Source: JBKPHS01 sp046729975
Lineage (GTDB): Bacteria; Actinomycetota; Thermoleophilia; Solirubrobacterales; Thermoleophilaceae
DNA: 10,021 nt
Direction of reading: 5' to 3'
Assembly (NCBI GenBank): GCA_046729975.1
Contig: JBKPHS010000057.1
Location: 1 to 10,021, forward strand
Shown: positions 1 to 6,495 of the stretch, piece after piece
Position numbering within the stretch: position 1 is the stretch's first letter
How the letters are laid out: every line of letters starts with the position of its first letter
Notes under the pieces: model-generated
The model's input: the letters and a program-made list of their open reading frames with translations, nothing else
Told to the model about the DNA's origin: nothing
Database searches by the model: none
Made by a program: the position numbers and the translations under genes

Positions 1-1
1 T

Positions 2-658
2 GGCCGGCTAAGCCTGGCCACCGAGCAGCTCGGCGCTCTGGTGGCCGAGCAGCGCCGACACCTGGCCATAGGGGCGTTCCCGAGCGCCATCGCGACGATC
101 GTGCCGGAGGCCCTCGTGCGGATGAGGGCCGCTGAGCCAGACCTCGAGGTCAGCGTTTCCGAGGGCGCGCTGGAGGAGCTCGTCGCAGCCGTGCGCGACG
201 GCACGCTCCACCTCGCGGTCCTCTTCCAGGACGCCGCCGCCCCACGGCGCGACCACGAGGACCTTGAGCGCCATGATCTCTTCGAGGAGCCGATGGTGGC
301 GGCGCTGCCCCCGCGGCACCGCCTCGCGCGCCGACGGACGATCGACCTCGAGCGGCTCGCGGGCGACCCCTGGACCGCGCCGTCGCGCGACGGCCTGGTC
401 CACCGCACCTGCCTGGCGGCTGGATTCGAGCCGAACATCGCCTTCGTGACGCGCGACGTGCTCGCGTTCCGAGAGCTCGTGGCGTCCGGGCTCGCCGTGA
501 CGCTCACCGGCCGCCTGCTCGCCGGGCGCCTCGAGGGAATCGCCACCCCCGCCGTCAGGGGCGACCCGGCACGACGGACGATCTATGCGATCAGGCCCAG
601 CCCGGACAGCCATCCACTGACCGACCGGCTGCTCGCGGAGCTGACCCGGTCGGGATAG
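2..658 (+). CDS. LysR-type transcriptional regulator, 3' partial (effector-binding domain)
   Basis: The frame is open from base 2 to a TAG at 656-658, so the gene starts left of the window. The roughly 218 visible residues match the periplasmic-binding-protein-like effector domain of LysR regulators. They begin with an 'HLAIGAFPSAIATIVPEAL' strand-helix, followed by 'AEPDLEVSVSEG', 'LVAAVRDGTLHLAVLF', 'LPPRHRLA' and 'ELVASGLAVTL', in the family's usual order. The N-terminal winged helix-turn-helix DNA-binding domain is not in the window, so neither its intactness nor its target promoter can be judged. The GTG at 41 is in frame but lies inside the domain linker and is not the real start. LysR regulators usually control a divergent neighbour, which would lie to the left. 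Its 3' end faces the TetR gene with only 30 bases between, and I see no terminator hairpin there. The effector is unknown. Confidence 0.88.
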   Translation, partial: GRLSLATEQLGALVAEQRRHLAIGAFPSAIATIVPEALVRMRAAEPDLEVSVSEGALEELVAAVRDGTLHLAVLFQDAAAPRRDHEDLERHDLFEEPMVAALPPRHRLARRRTIDLERLAGDPWTAPSRDGLVHRTCLAAGFEPNIAFVTRDVLAFRELVASGLAVTLTGRLLAGRLEGIATPAVRGDPARRTIYAIRPSPDSHPLTDRLLAELTRSG

Positions 659-688
659 CCGCAGCGGACGCGACGCCCCCCGCCCGGG

Positions 689-1366
689 CTAGCGCTGAAT
701 CAGGGCCCGAGGCGGCGGCAGCTTGTTGACGCCGGGAGCGCGCAGCCCGTCGAGCATGATCTCGACGTACCGCTCCCAGTTCAGCTCCGGCATGTTTCCC
801 GCAGCACCGGCGGTCACCGCGCCAAGGCCACAGATCAGCGTGGGCACATCCTCGATGACGGCGTCCTTGCGCATCCCGCCCGCCCGCTGCGCATTAGCGA
901 TCAACTCTGCCGTCAGGCCAGCCAGCCCACTCTGGACAGCCTCGTGCTGACCGAGCTGGGGCTGCGAGCCGAGGAACTCCGATAGCGCACGGTCGCGCAC
1001 CTGGAACTCCGCCGCGTACCGCATCAGGTCGCAGAACGCCTGCCACGGGTCGTCCTCGGCGAGCGCCTGCTCGGCGCGCTCCGCGAGGCGCCGGAAACGG
1101 TCGGTGACGAGGGCTGCAAGCAGGTCGCCCTTCGTAGGAAAGTGGCGGTACACGGTGCCGACCCCGACGCCGGCGGTGCGGGCGATGTCCTCCATCTGAC
1201 AGTCCAGGCCGCACTTGCCAAACCGCTCGCGCGCGGCCGCCAGGACGGCCTCGCGGTTGCGCCTGGCATCGGCGCGAAGCGCGGGCTTGCCGTCGGTCGC
1301 CACTTCGGCCGAGGGCTCCGTCTTGATCGTCGAGGTCGATGAGTTGTCTATTTCGTCGCTAGTCAT
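689..1366 (-). CDS. TetR/AcrR-family transcriptional repressor of the divergent MFS exporter
   Basis: A 225-residue protein, typical for TetR regulators. Residues 1-30 are a polar, Ser/Thr-rich tail. The DNA-binding domain follows at about residues 34-85, with 'ANREAVLAAARERF'-type helix 1 and the recognition helix-turn-helix at about 58-77 ('MEDIARTAGVGVGTVYRHF'), which is the clear family signature. The rest is the poorly conserved all-helical ligand-binding and dimerisation domain. It starts at ATG 1364-1366; no good ribosome binding site precedes it. The gene is divergent from an MFS drug-type exporter and shares a 140-bp gap carrying two matching palindromes, one of them inside the exporter promoter. 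The standard reading is a repressor that releases the exporter promoter, and probably its own, when it binds a toxic ligand. The ligand cannot be predicted. The link to the operator is inferred from position. Confidence 0.93.
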   Translation of the reverse strand: MTSDEIDNSSTSTIKTEPSAEVATDGKPALRADARRNREAVLAAARERFGKCGLDCQMEDIARTAGVGVGTVYRHFPTKGDLLAALVTDRFRRLAERAEQALAEDDPWQAFCDLMRYAAEFQVRDRALSEFLGSQPQLGQHEAVQSGLAGLTAELIANAQRAGGMRKDAVIEDVPTLICGLGAVTAGAAGNMPELNWERYVEIMLDGLRAPGVNKLPPPRALIQR

Positions 1367-1395
1367 TCGTCTTAGGAGGGATAGCTAAAACGGGG

Positions 1396-1424
1396 TTGCA
1401 ACCGGAATTTCAATTCCGTATAGT
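1396..1424 (+). promoter_or_regulatory. Sigma-70-type promoter of the MFS exporter
   Basis: A -35 element TTGCAA at 1396-1401 (4 of 6 against TTGACA) is followed by exactly 17 bases and a -10 element TATAGT at 1419-1424 (5 of 6 against TATAAT). This is an unusually good consensus promoter for such GC-rich DNA. Transcription would start near 1431, leaving a leader of about 75 bases before the ATG at 1507. The spacer is almost entirely the palindrome at 1403-1418, so a repressor bound there would block RNA polymerase. The elements are seen in the sequence; promoter activity is inferred. Confidence 0.72.
1403..1418. promoter_or_regulatory. Operator O1, probable TetR-family binding site
   Basis: Perfect inverted repeat CGGAATTTCAATTCCG: 7-base arms around a 2-base centre. 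It fills the spacer between the -35 and -10 elements of the exporter promoter. It shares the CGGAA-N6-TTCCG layout with a second palindrome 38 bp downstream. On the minus strand it also overlaps a possible TTGAAA -35 element (1408-1413) for the TetR gene, though the matching -10 (TTTTAG, 1385-1390) is weak. Confidence 0.7.
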
Positions 1425-1439
1425 TCCCCAAAACCGGAA

Positions 1440-1457
1440 CCGGAACTCAGGTTCCGG
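1440..1457. promoter_or_regulatory. Operator O2, second copy of the palindromic site
   Basis: Inverted repeat CCGGAACTCAGGTTCCGG: 7-base perfect arms and a 4-base centre, containing CGGAA-N6-TTCCG exactly as in O1. An extra half-site CGGAA lies at 1435-1439, giving two CGGAA units 6 bp apart. The site sits about 10 bp downstream of the predicted transcription start, where a bound repressor would block clearance. As RNA it could also form a 7-bp hairpin in the leader, so a leader role is the alternative. Confidence 0.62.
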
Positions 1458-1495
1458 CAGGCAGTATCGCAGACCTCACCGACGACAGCAAGCAC

Positions 1496-1500
1496 AGGAG
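1496..1500 (+). promoter_or_regulatory. Ribosome binding site fixing the MFS exporter start
   Basis: AGGAG, 6 bases upstream of the ATG at 1507. It decides the start against the longer reading frame from TTG 1396, whose first codon is part of the predicted -35 element and would lie upstream of the transcription start. Confidence 0.75.
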
Positions 1501-1506
1501 CACGAA

Positions 1507-2973
1507 ATGACCGACGCCAAGGAATACAGAGAACGCCGCTGGATCGCCCTCCTACTTCTCTGCTTCGCGCAGTTCATCGTCGTCCTCGACGCCTCGATCG
1601 TCAACGTGGCTCTGCCCTCGATCGGCGAGGGCCTCGACTTCTCCCAGGAGAACCTCGCGTGGGTCGTCAACGCCTACGTGCTCACCTTCGGTGGCTTCCT
1701 CCTGCTCGGCGGGCGCATGGCCGACCTGCTCGGGCGCCGGCGCGTGTTCATTTCCGGGCTGCTGCTCGTGGCGGCCGCCTCCCTCGCGGCTGGCTTCTCT
1801 GCCACCGAGGGTCAGCTGATCGCCGCCCGCGCCGCGCAGGGCCTCGGCGCTGCGATCATCTCGCCGGCGGCGCTGTCGATCATCACCACCACGTTCAGCG
1901 ACGGTGCCGAGCGCAACAAAGCGCTCGGGGCGTGGGGAGCGGTCGCCGGAGCGGGCGGCGCCGCCGGCGTGCTGTTCGGCGGCATCCTCACCGATGGCCT
2001 CGGCTGGGAGTGGGTGCTGTGGATCAACGTCCCGGTCGCGCTGGTCGTGGCGGCGCTCGCCCCGGGGATGATTGCCGAGAGCCGCTCGGAGTCGGCCACC
2101 CGCCACTTCGACACCGCCGGAGCTGTGAGCGTCACAGCCGGCCTCTCGATACTCGTCTACGCGCTCGTCGACGCGACCGACGCCGGGTGGGGATCGGCGC
2201 AGACGCTGGGGCTCCTGGGGCTCTCCGCGGCGCTGATAGCGGCATTCGTCGCGATCGAGCTCCGCTCGGAGGCGCCGCTCGTGCCGTTCCGGATCTTCCG
2301 CCTACGGACCCTGACGGGCGCCAACGCCGTCGGGCTCCTCGTCGGCGCGTCCCTGTTCTCGATGTTCTTCTTCATCACTCTCTACATGCAGCAGGTGCTT
2401 GGCTACAGCGCGATCAAGGCGGGGCTCTCCTACCTGCCGCTGGCCTTGATGATCATCGTCGCGTCCGGGATCGCATCGCAGCTCGTAACGCGGGTCGGCT
2501 TCAAGCCCGTGCTCGCGGCCGGGATGGCGTTCATCGCCGCGGCGCTCGTGTGGTTCTCGCAGGTCTCCGTAGGCGGCGGCTTCGTAACGGACATCCTCGG
2601 TCCGTCGCTCCTCGCGGCGACCGGGCTCGGCTTCGCGTTCGTGACGACGACCATCGCCGCCGTCTCCGGCGTGCGCGACCAGGAGTCGGGGCTCGCGAGC
2701 GGCCTGATCAACACGTCACAGCAGATCGGGGGCGCGCTCGGGCTCGCGGTGCTGGCCACGATCGCCAACTCGCGAACCGACGACCTCGTGGCGAGCGCCG
2801 GGGGCGATCCAGCGGCGCTGCGCAACGCCCTCACCGAGGGTTTCCAGTCCGCGTTCCTCGGCGGCGCCGCGATCGCGGCCCTCGGCCTCGTTCTCACGCT
2901 GGTGCTGATCCGCGGCCGCGATAGCCGTGCCCACGTCGAGCTCGGCGCTAGCGGGTTGGAACAGCCCGCCTAG
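1507..2973 (+). CDS. DHA2-type MFS multidrug exporter (EmrB/QacA-like, 14 TM)
   Basis: A 488-residue inner-membrane proton-driven exporter of the drug:H+ antiporter-2 family. From the ATG at 1507, a short basic N-terminus leads into TM1, which carries the family motif 'VVLDASIVNVALP' (residues 25-37). MFS motif A follows TM2 ('GGRMADLLGRRRV', 68-80). A Gly/Ala-rich motif C-like stretch is at about 145-160, and the 'GWEWVLWINVPV' signature at about 167-178. Length and hydrophobic pattern fit the 14-helix type. The divergent TetR gene and its operators imply substrate-induced expression. Substrates of such pumps (antibiotics, dyes, plant or microbial toxins) cannot be deduced from sequence. A DUF899 gene follows 82 bases downstream on the same strand and may be read through from the same promoter, as no terminator is visible between them. 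I am confident of the family but not of the substrate. Confidence 0.95.
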   Translation: MTDAKEYRERRWIALLLLCFAQFIVVLDASIVNVALPSIGEGLDFSQENLAWVVNAYVLTFGGFLLLGGRMADLLGRRRVFISGLLLVAAASLAAGFSATEGQLIAARAAQGLGAAIISPAALSIITTTFSDGAERNKALGAWGAVAGAGGAAGVLFGGILTDGLGWEWVLWINVPVALVVAALAPGMIAESRSESATRHFDTAGAVSVTAGLSILVYALVDATDAGWGSAQTLGLLGLSAALIAAFVAIELRSEAPLVPFRIFRLRTLTGANAVGLLVGASLFSMFFFITLYMQQVLGYSAIKAGLSYLPLALMIIVASGIASQLVTRVGFKPVLAAGMAFIAAALVWFSQVSVGGGFVTDILGPSLLAATGLGFAFVTTTIAAVSGVRDQESGLASGLINTSQQIGGALGLAVLATIANSRTDDLVASAGGDPAALRNALTEGFQSAFLGGAAIAALGLVLTLVLIRGRDSRAHVELGASGLEQPA

Positions 2974-3040
2974 GCCTAATCGATGAGAATTCTCTCGCCC
3001 CGCGGTCTCATTAGCGGGCGGTTCGGTCACCAACCGAGAG

Positions 3041-3048
3041 AAGGAGGG
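3041..3048 (+). promoter_or_regulatory. Strong Shine-Dalgarno for the DUF899 gene
   Basis: AAGGAGGG, 7 bases before the ATG at 3056, is the best ribosome binding site in the window. An imperfect dyad CGGTT...AACCG (3019-3036) lies just upstream and the palindrome GAGAATTCTC is at 2985-2994. Neither resembles the CGGAA operators, and I found no convincing -10/-35 pair, so a separate promoter is undecided. Confidence 0.8.
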
Positions 3049-3055
3049 CGCGCAG

Positions 3056-3802
3056 ATGCCCAAGCACAGCATCGGAACCCACGAGGAATGGCAAGCGGCC
3101 CGCGAGGAGCTACTCAAGGCGGAGAACGAGCACGCCGAGCGCAGCGAGGAGCTGGCGAAGCAGCGGCAGGAGCTGCCCTGGGTGCCGGTCGAGAAGGAGT
3201 ACACCTTCGATACCGAAGAGGGAAAGAAGACGCTCGCCGAGCTCTTCGACGGGCGCTCGCAGCTGCTCGCGTACAACATCATGTTCGGCCCCGACTACAG
3301 CGTGGGGGCGTGCCCGGGCTGCTCGAACCTGGCGGACCACCTCGACGGCGCCGTCGTCCACCTCAACCACCGCGACGTGACGCTGCTCGGCTTCTCGCGC
3401 GCGCCGATCTCGAGGCTCCAGGCGTACAAGGAGCGCATGGGCTGGCAGTTCCCTTACGTGTCGACGTGCGGGAGCGACTTCCCCTTCGACTTTGGCCTCG
3501 CGCTCAGCGGTGAGCAGATGGGTGAAATCGACGAGGTCCGAGAGATGATCGAGCAGCCACCCGACTGGCTCCAGGATTGGGCGGCGCAGGTGGGGACGGA
3601 CCTCGAGCACGGCCTTGCGGAGGGGCCGGGCTGGATCGCCTTCGCGCTCGAGGACGGCGTCGTCTACCACACCTACACGCGCATGGCACCCGACCGGGAC
3701 TTCGTGGTGCCCTACTACCACGTGCTGCTCGACCGGACGCCGAAGGGACGCCAGGACGAGTTCCGAGCCTGGCGCCGCGACGAGTACGAGGACGCCCAGT
3801 AG
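3056..3802 (+). CDS. DUF899-family thioredoxin-like protein
   Basis: A 248-residue cytoplasmic protein with no signal peptide or membrane segment. Residues 9-40 form a charged helix starting 'THEEWQAAREELLKAE', typical of DUF899 N-termini. The core carries the family hallmark 'ACPGCSNLADHLDG' (85-98), where C86-P-G-C89 looks like a thioredoxin-type CxxC. It is followed by 'VTLLGFSRAPISRLQAYKERMGW', which is the usual 'W-x-P' type region, and 'STCGSDFPFDFG' (136-147) with a third cysteine. DUF899 proteins belong to the thioredoxin superfamily but their reaction is not established; a redox or peroxidase-like role is only suggested by the cysteines. The gene lies 82 bp behind the exporter and could share its TetR-controlled transcript. 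It ends 16 bases from the converging era gene. Family assignment is confident; function is open. Confidence 0.9.
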   Translation: MPKHSIGTHEEWQAAREELLKAENEHAERSEELAKQRQELPWVPVEKEYTFDTEEGKKTLAELFDGRSQLLAYNIMFGPDYSVGACPGCSNLADHLDGAVVHLNHRDVTLLGFSRAPISRLQAYKERMGWQFPYVSTCGSDFPFDFGLALSGEQMGEIDEVREMIEQPPDWLQDWAAQVGTDLEHGLAEGPGWIAFALEDGVVYHTYTRMAPDRDFVVPYYHVLLDRTPKGRQDEFRAWRRDEYEDAQ

Positions 3803-3818
3803 GCGACCCGGGGCGCGT

Positions 3819-4700
3819 CTAGTCGATCCCGAGGCGGTCGAGCAGCGCCTCGTCGCGGCGCCAGCCCTTGCGCACACGGACGGTCAGGTCCAGGTGAACG
3901 CGCCGTCCGGTGGCGGCCTCGATCTCGCGCCGCGCCGAGGTTCCAATCGCGCGGATCATGCTGCCGCCGCTGCCGATGAGGATGCCCTTCTGGGAGTCGG
4001 ACTCCGCCCACACCCGTGCCCGGATCACCAGCAGGCCGTCGCCGCGCTCCTCGAGCTCGCCGATCTCCACCTCCACGGCGTGCGGGATCTCGTCGCGCGT
4101 GCGCGCGAGGACCTGCTCGCGGATCAGCTCGGCGAGCCGGATCTCCTCTGGGAGGTCGCTGCGCTCGTCGGGCGGGTAGAGGAAGGGGCCCTCCGGCAGG
4201 CTCGCCGTGAGCGCCTCGAGCAGCGGCCCGACCCCGGCGCCGGTGCGGGCGCTGACGGGGAATATCTCGCCGTCGAGGCCGAGCTCCTCCGCACCGGTGA
4301 GGGCGCGCACGGTGCGCGCGCGGTCGAGCAGGTCGACCTTGTTGACTGCCGTCACGACCGGCAGGCCGGAGCTCGAGATCGCGCGGGCTATGAAGCGGTC
4401 GCCCGGCCCCACGGCGTGCTCGCCGTCGAGCACGAGCAGCACCGCGTCGGAGTCCGACAGCTCGCGCTCCATGCGCCGCTGCATGCGTTCCGTGAGCGGG
4501 TCGCGCGGCCGCTGCACACCGGGCAGGTCCACCATCACGAGCTGCCAGCTGTCCCCTGTGGCGATCCCCCGTGTGGCGCGCCGCGTGGTCTGAGGCCTGC
4601 TCGAGACGATCGCGACCTTCTCCCCCACGAGCGCATTCAGCAGCGTCGACTTGCCGACGTTCGGCCGGCCGGCCAGCGCCACGAAGCCGGCACGTGTCAG
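3819..4700 (-). CDS. era: GTPase Era (16S rRNA maturation / 30S assembly)
   Basis: Era binds the 3' end of 16S rRNA and acts in 30S subunit assembly at the membrane-cytoplasm interface. Counting from the CTG at 4700 (293 residues), the GTPase motifs are G1 'GRPNVGKS' (11-18), G2 'QTTR' (37-40), G3 'DLPG' (58-61; DTPG is usual), G4 'NKVD' (120-123) and G5 'SAR' (150-152). The C-terminal KH domain shows 'SQKGILIGSGG' with the GxxG loop, then 'SARREIEAATGRRVHLDLTVRV' and 'GW'. The first ATG/GTG/TTG is GTG 4682, but starting there removes 'TRAGF', which is part of the conserved first strand seen as '(S/C)GF(V/I)A(L/I)VGRPNVGKS' in Era. CTG 4698-4700 restores it, has GGAGGG 6 bases upstream and overlaps the ybeY stop as CTGA. 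The conservative alternative is 3819-4682 (287 residues). It is the last gene of the yqeY-phoH-ybeY-era operon. Confidence 0.97.
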   Translation of the reverse strand: MTRAGFVALAGRPNVGKSTLLNALVGEKVAIVSSRPQTTRRATRGIATGDSWQLVMVDLPGVQRPRDPLTERMQRRMERELSDSDAVLLVLDGEHAVGPGDRFIARAISSSGLPVVTAVNKVDLLDRARTVRALTGAEELGLDGEIFPVSARTGAGVGPLLEALTASLPEGPFLYPPDERSDLPEEIRLAELIREQVLARTRDEIPHAVEVEIGELEERGDGLLVIRARVWAESDSQKGILIGSGGSMIRAIGTSARREIEAATGRRVHLDLTVRVRKGWRRDEALLDRLGID

Positions 4701-5068
4701 CGGAGACCCTCCAGCACCTTCTCCTGGAGCTCCAGCATCTCGCCCGCGTCCTGCTCGTGGTCGTAGCCGCAGAGGTGGAGGACGCCGTGCACGACGGCCT
4801 CGAGCTCGTCACGCGTCCGCTCGCGGCAGATCACGACGTCGCCGAGCTCGCGCGGGCCCGTGACCGTGCCGGTGCCGTCGACCGGGAACGAGAGGACGTC
4901 GGTCGGCCGGTCGAGCCCCCGGTGCTCACGGTTGAGCGCCGTGATCTCGTCCTCGCCGACGAACGCCACCGCAAGGTGACCGTCGCTGACCCGTGCCGCG
5001 GCGAGCGCCGCCCCGGCGGCCCGGCGCACGGCGGCCTCGTCGCCGCCGGTCACGTCGATCTCGATCAG
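4697..5068 (-). CDS. ybeY: Endoribonuclease / rRNA maturation factor YbeY
   Basis: A zinc-dependent RNase-like protein needed for 16S rRNA 3' maturation and ribosome quality control. The diagnostic motif 'HGVLHLCGYDH' supplies three zinc-ligand histidines (94, 98 and 104 when counted from CTG 5068). The 'LNREHRGLDRPTDVLSFP' segment (about 45-62) is the other family hallmark, and 'ELGDVVIC' lies between. The first canonical start is GTG 5051-5053 (118 residues). The five upstream codons, CTG-I-E-I-D, complete the 'IEIDV' first strand that YbeY proteins normally begin with, and CTG overlaps the phoH stop as CTGA. I therefore place the start at 5068, with a weak GGAAG 5 bases upstream; 5053 is the conservative alternative. 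Its own stop overlaps era in the same manner. The phoH-ybeY-era order is widely conserved. Confidence 0.95.
   Translation of the reverse strand: MIEIDVTGGDEAAVRRAAGAALAAARVSDGHLAVAFVGEDEITALNREHRGLDRPTDVLSFPVDGTGTVTGPRELGDVVICRERTRDELEAVVHGVLHLCGYDHEQDAGEMLELQEKVLEGLR
4707..4712 (-). promoter_or_regulatory. Ribosome binding site supporting a CTG start for era
   Basis: On the minus strand GGAGGG lies inside the last codons of ybeY, 6 bases before the CTG at 4700-4698, an ideal distance. The same site is 24 bases from the GTG at 4682, too far to serve it. Confidence 0.6.
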
Positions 5069-6048
5069 GACTGCTTCCGCGCCGGACGCAGTGGCGGCGC
5101 CTGCGCGGCGTGCTCGGCGTACTCGTTGTAGGCCTCGACGATCCGCTGGACGAGCTTGTGGCGCACCACGTCCTCGCCCCCGAAGCGCACGAACTCGATG
5201 TCCTCGACCGCGCCGAGGATGTCCCCGATCACAACAAGTCCCGAGCGCTGGTCCTTCGGCAGGTCGATCTGTGTGATGTCGCCGGTGACGACCATCTTCG
5301 AGTTGAATCCGAGTCGCGTCAGGAACATCTTCATCTGCTCCGGGCTCGTGTTCTGCGCCTCGTCGAGGATGATGAACGAGTCGTTCAGCGTGCGGCCGCG
5401 CATGAAGGCGAGCGGGGCCACCTCGATCACTCCCCGCTCCAGGTGCTGGTTCACGCGCTCGGGCTCGAGCATGTCGTAGAGGGCGTCGAACAGCGGCCGC
5501 AGGTATGGATCGACCTTCGCCATCAGGTCGCCCGGCAGGAAGCCGAGGCGCTCGCCGGCCTCCACCGCGGGGCGGGTCAGCACGATGCGGTTGACCTCGC
5601 GCCGGGACAGCGCCGCCACCGCCATCGCGACGGCCAGGAAGGACTTGCCGGTGCCGGCCGGGCCGATGCCGACCGTGATCGTGTTGCGCCGGATGGCGTC
5701 CACGTAGCGCTTCTGGTTCACCGTCCGGGGCGCGACCTTCAGGCCGCGGTGGCGCCAGACGATGTCCTCCAGGATCTCGCTCGGGCTCTCGTGCCGGTCG
5801 AGCGCGCCCGTAATCGCCTCGATCGTGCCGGGCGCGATCTCGTGGCCCATCCGGATCAGGTCGCCGATCTCGCGCACCACCGTCTCCGCGGTCTGGACGT
5901 CTTCGTCGGTCCCGTCGAGGGTGAGCACGTTGCCGCGCAGGAAGATCTCGGCGCCGAGGTGACCCTCGAGCGCCCTCATCACCGAGTCCCCGGGCCCGGC
6001 AAGCTCGGTGGCGACGTCGTTGGGAAGCTCGAGCCGGGTCCGCGGCAC
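5065..6048 (-). CDS. PhoH-like ATPase (YbeZ/PhoH family)
   Basis: A 327-residue P-loop NTPase of the PhoH/YbeZ family, which is genetically and physically linked to YbeY in other bacteria and thought to act as an RNA-dependent ATPase or helicase. An N-terminal KH-like region spans about 20-70 ('LGAEIFLRGNVLTLDG'). The ATPase core has Walker A 'GPAGTGKS' (129-136), 'RPAVEAGERLGFLPGD' (159-174), Walker B 'FIILDEAQN' (225-233) and 'VVTGDITQIDLP' (253-264). All catalytic motifs are intact. It starts at GTG 6046-6048, whose last-read G is shared with the TAG of yqeY (TAGTG), and ends overlapping ybeY, so it is translationally coupled on both sides. The name PhoH comes from phosphate-regulated E. 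coli PhoH; nothing here suggests phosphate control. The exact substrate remains unknown in the family. Confidence 0.96.
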   Translation of the reverse strand: MPRTRLELPNDVATELAGPGDSVMRALEGHLGAEIFLRGNVLTLDGTDEDVQTAETVVREIGDLIRMGHEIAPGTIEAITGALDRHESPSEILEDIVWRHRGLKVAPRTVNQKRYVDAIRRNTITVGIGPAGTGKSFLAVAMAVAALSRREVNRIVLTRPAVEAGERLGFLPGDLMAKVDPYLRPLFDALYDMLEPERVNQHLERGVIEVAPLAFMRGRTLNDSFIILDEAQNTSPEQMKMFLTRLGFNSKMVVTGDITQIDLPKDQRSGLVVIGDILGAVEDIEFVRFGGEDVVRHKLVQRIVEAYNEYAEHAAQAPPLRPARKQS

Positions 6049-6488
6049 TACGCGGTCAGCTTCTCCTTGACCAGCTGCGAGACCCGCTTGCCGTCCGCCC
6101 GGCCCTGGATGCGCGGCATCACGAGCGACATGACCTTCCCCATCTCCTTCGGGGACGATGCGCCGGACTCGGCCACGGCGTCGCCAACGATCGCGTGCAG
6201 CTCGTCGTCGGAGAGCTGCTCGGGCAGGTACTGCTCTATGAGCGCCGCCTCGCGCTCCTCCGCGCCGGCGAGGTCCTCTCGACCCGCCTCGCGGTACGCC
6301 TCGGCAGCCTCCAGCCGACGCTTGCGCTCGCGCTGGAGCACGGCGGCCTCGTCGGCCTCGCCGTTCTTCGAGTCCTTCACCGCCCGCTGGAGCTCGTTCG
6401 TGATCAGGCGAAGAGCCTGCGCGCGCTCGCGGTCACCGGCCTTGAGCGCCGCCGCCGTGTCCGCCCTCACCTGCTCGATCGTGGACAT
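6048..6488 (-). CDS. GatB/YqeY domain protein
   Basis: A 146-residue small cytoplasmic protein of the YqeY family, related to the C-terminal tail domain of GatB, the tRNA-dependent amidotransferase subunit. It is made of helices: 'IEQVRADTAAALKAGDRERAQALRLI' at the N-terminus, a highly charged central helix (45-85), 'ALIEQYLPEQLSDDEL' (82-97), and the family's C-terminal signature 'MGKVMSLVMPRIQGRADGKRVSQLVKEKL' split over 116-144. Free-standing YqeY has no firmly established activity; tRNA or amidotransferase association is inferred from the fold. It starts at ATG 6486-6488, since the longer open frame upstream runs through the opposite-strand lyase gene. A TACACT -10-like box ends 7 bases before the ATG and there is no Shine-Dalgarno, suggesting a leaderless transcript that opens the yqeY-phoH-ybeY-era operon. 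Confidence 0.95.
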   Translation of the reverse strand: MSTIEQVRADTAAALKAGDRERAQALRLITNELQRAVKDSKNGEADEAAVLQRERKRRLEAAEAYREAGREDLAGAEEREAALIEQYLPEQLSDDELHAIVGDAVAESGASSPKEMGKVMSLVMPRIQGRADGKRVSQLVKEKLTA

Positions 6489-6495
6489 ACGTGCA

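Noticed and set aside
659..688. Possible terminator between the converging LysR and TetR genes
   Set aside because: The 30 bases are C-rich but contain no stable stem-loop or T-tract.
1374..1380. AGGAGGG on the plus strand upstream of the exporter promoter, looking like a ribosome binding site
   Set aside because: No start codon lies at a usable distance, and it is upstream of the predicted plus-strand promoter.
1396..1506. A 37-residue N-terminal extension of the MFS exporter starting at TTG 1396
   Set aside because: The TTG is part of the predicted -35 box and lies upstream of the likely transcription start. The translated segment is Arg/Gln/Asn-rich and unlike any MFS N-terminus. ATG 1507 has a proper AGGAG.
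3803..3818. Possible terminator between the converging DUF899 and era genes
   Set aside because: Only 16 bases, with no stem-loop.
3110..3877. Long minus-strand open frame (255 codons) opposite the DUF899 gene
   Set aside because: High GC leaves few stops in other frames. The translation is low-complexity Arg/Val/Leu-rich without family motifs, while DUF899 on the plus strand is clearly real.
4303..4319. Inverted repeat GCGCGCAC-G-GTGCGCGC inside era
   Set aside because: Lies in coding sequence for a conserved domain and is made only of GC-biased codons; no regulatory context.
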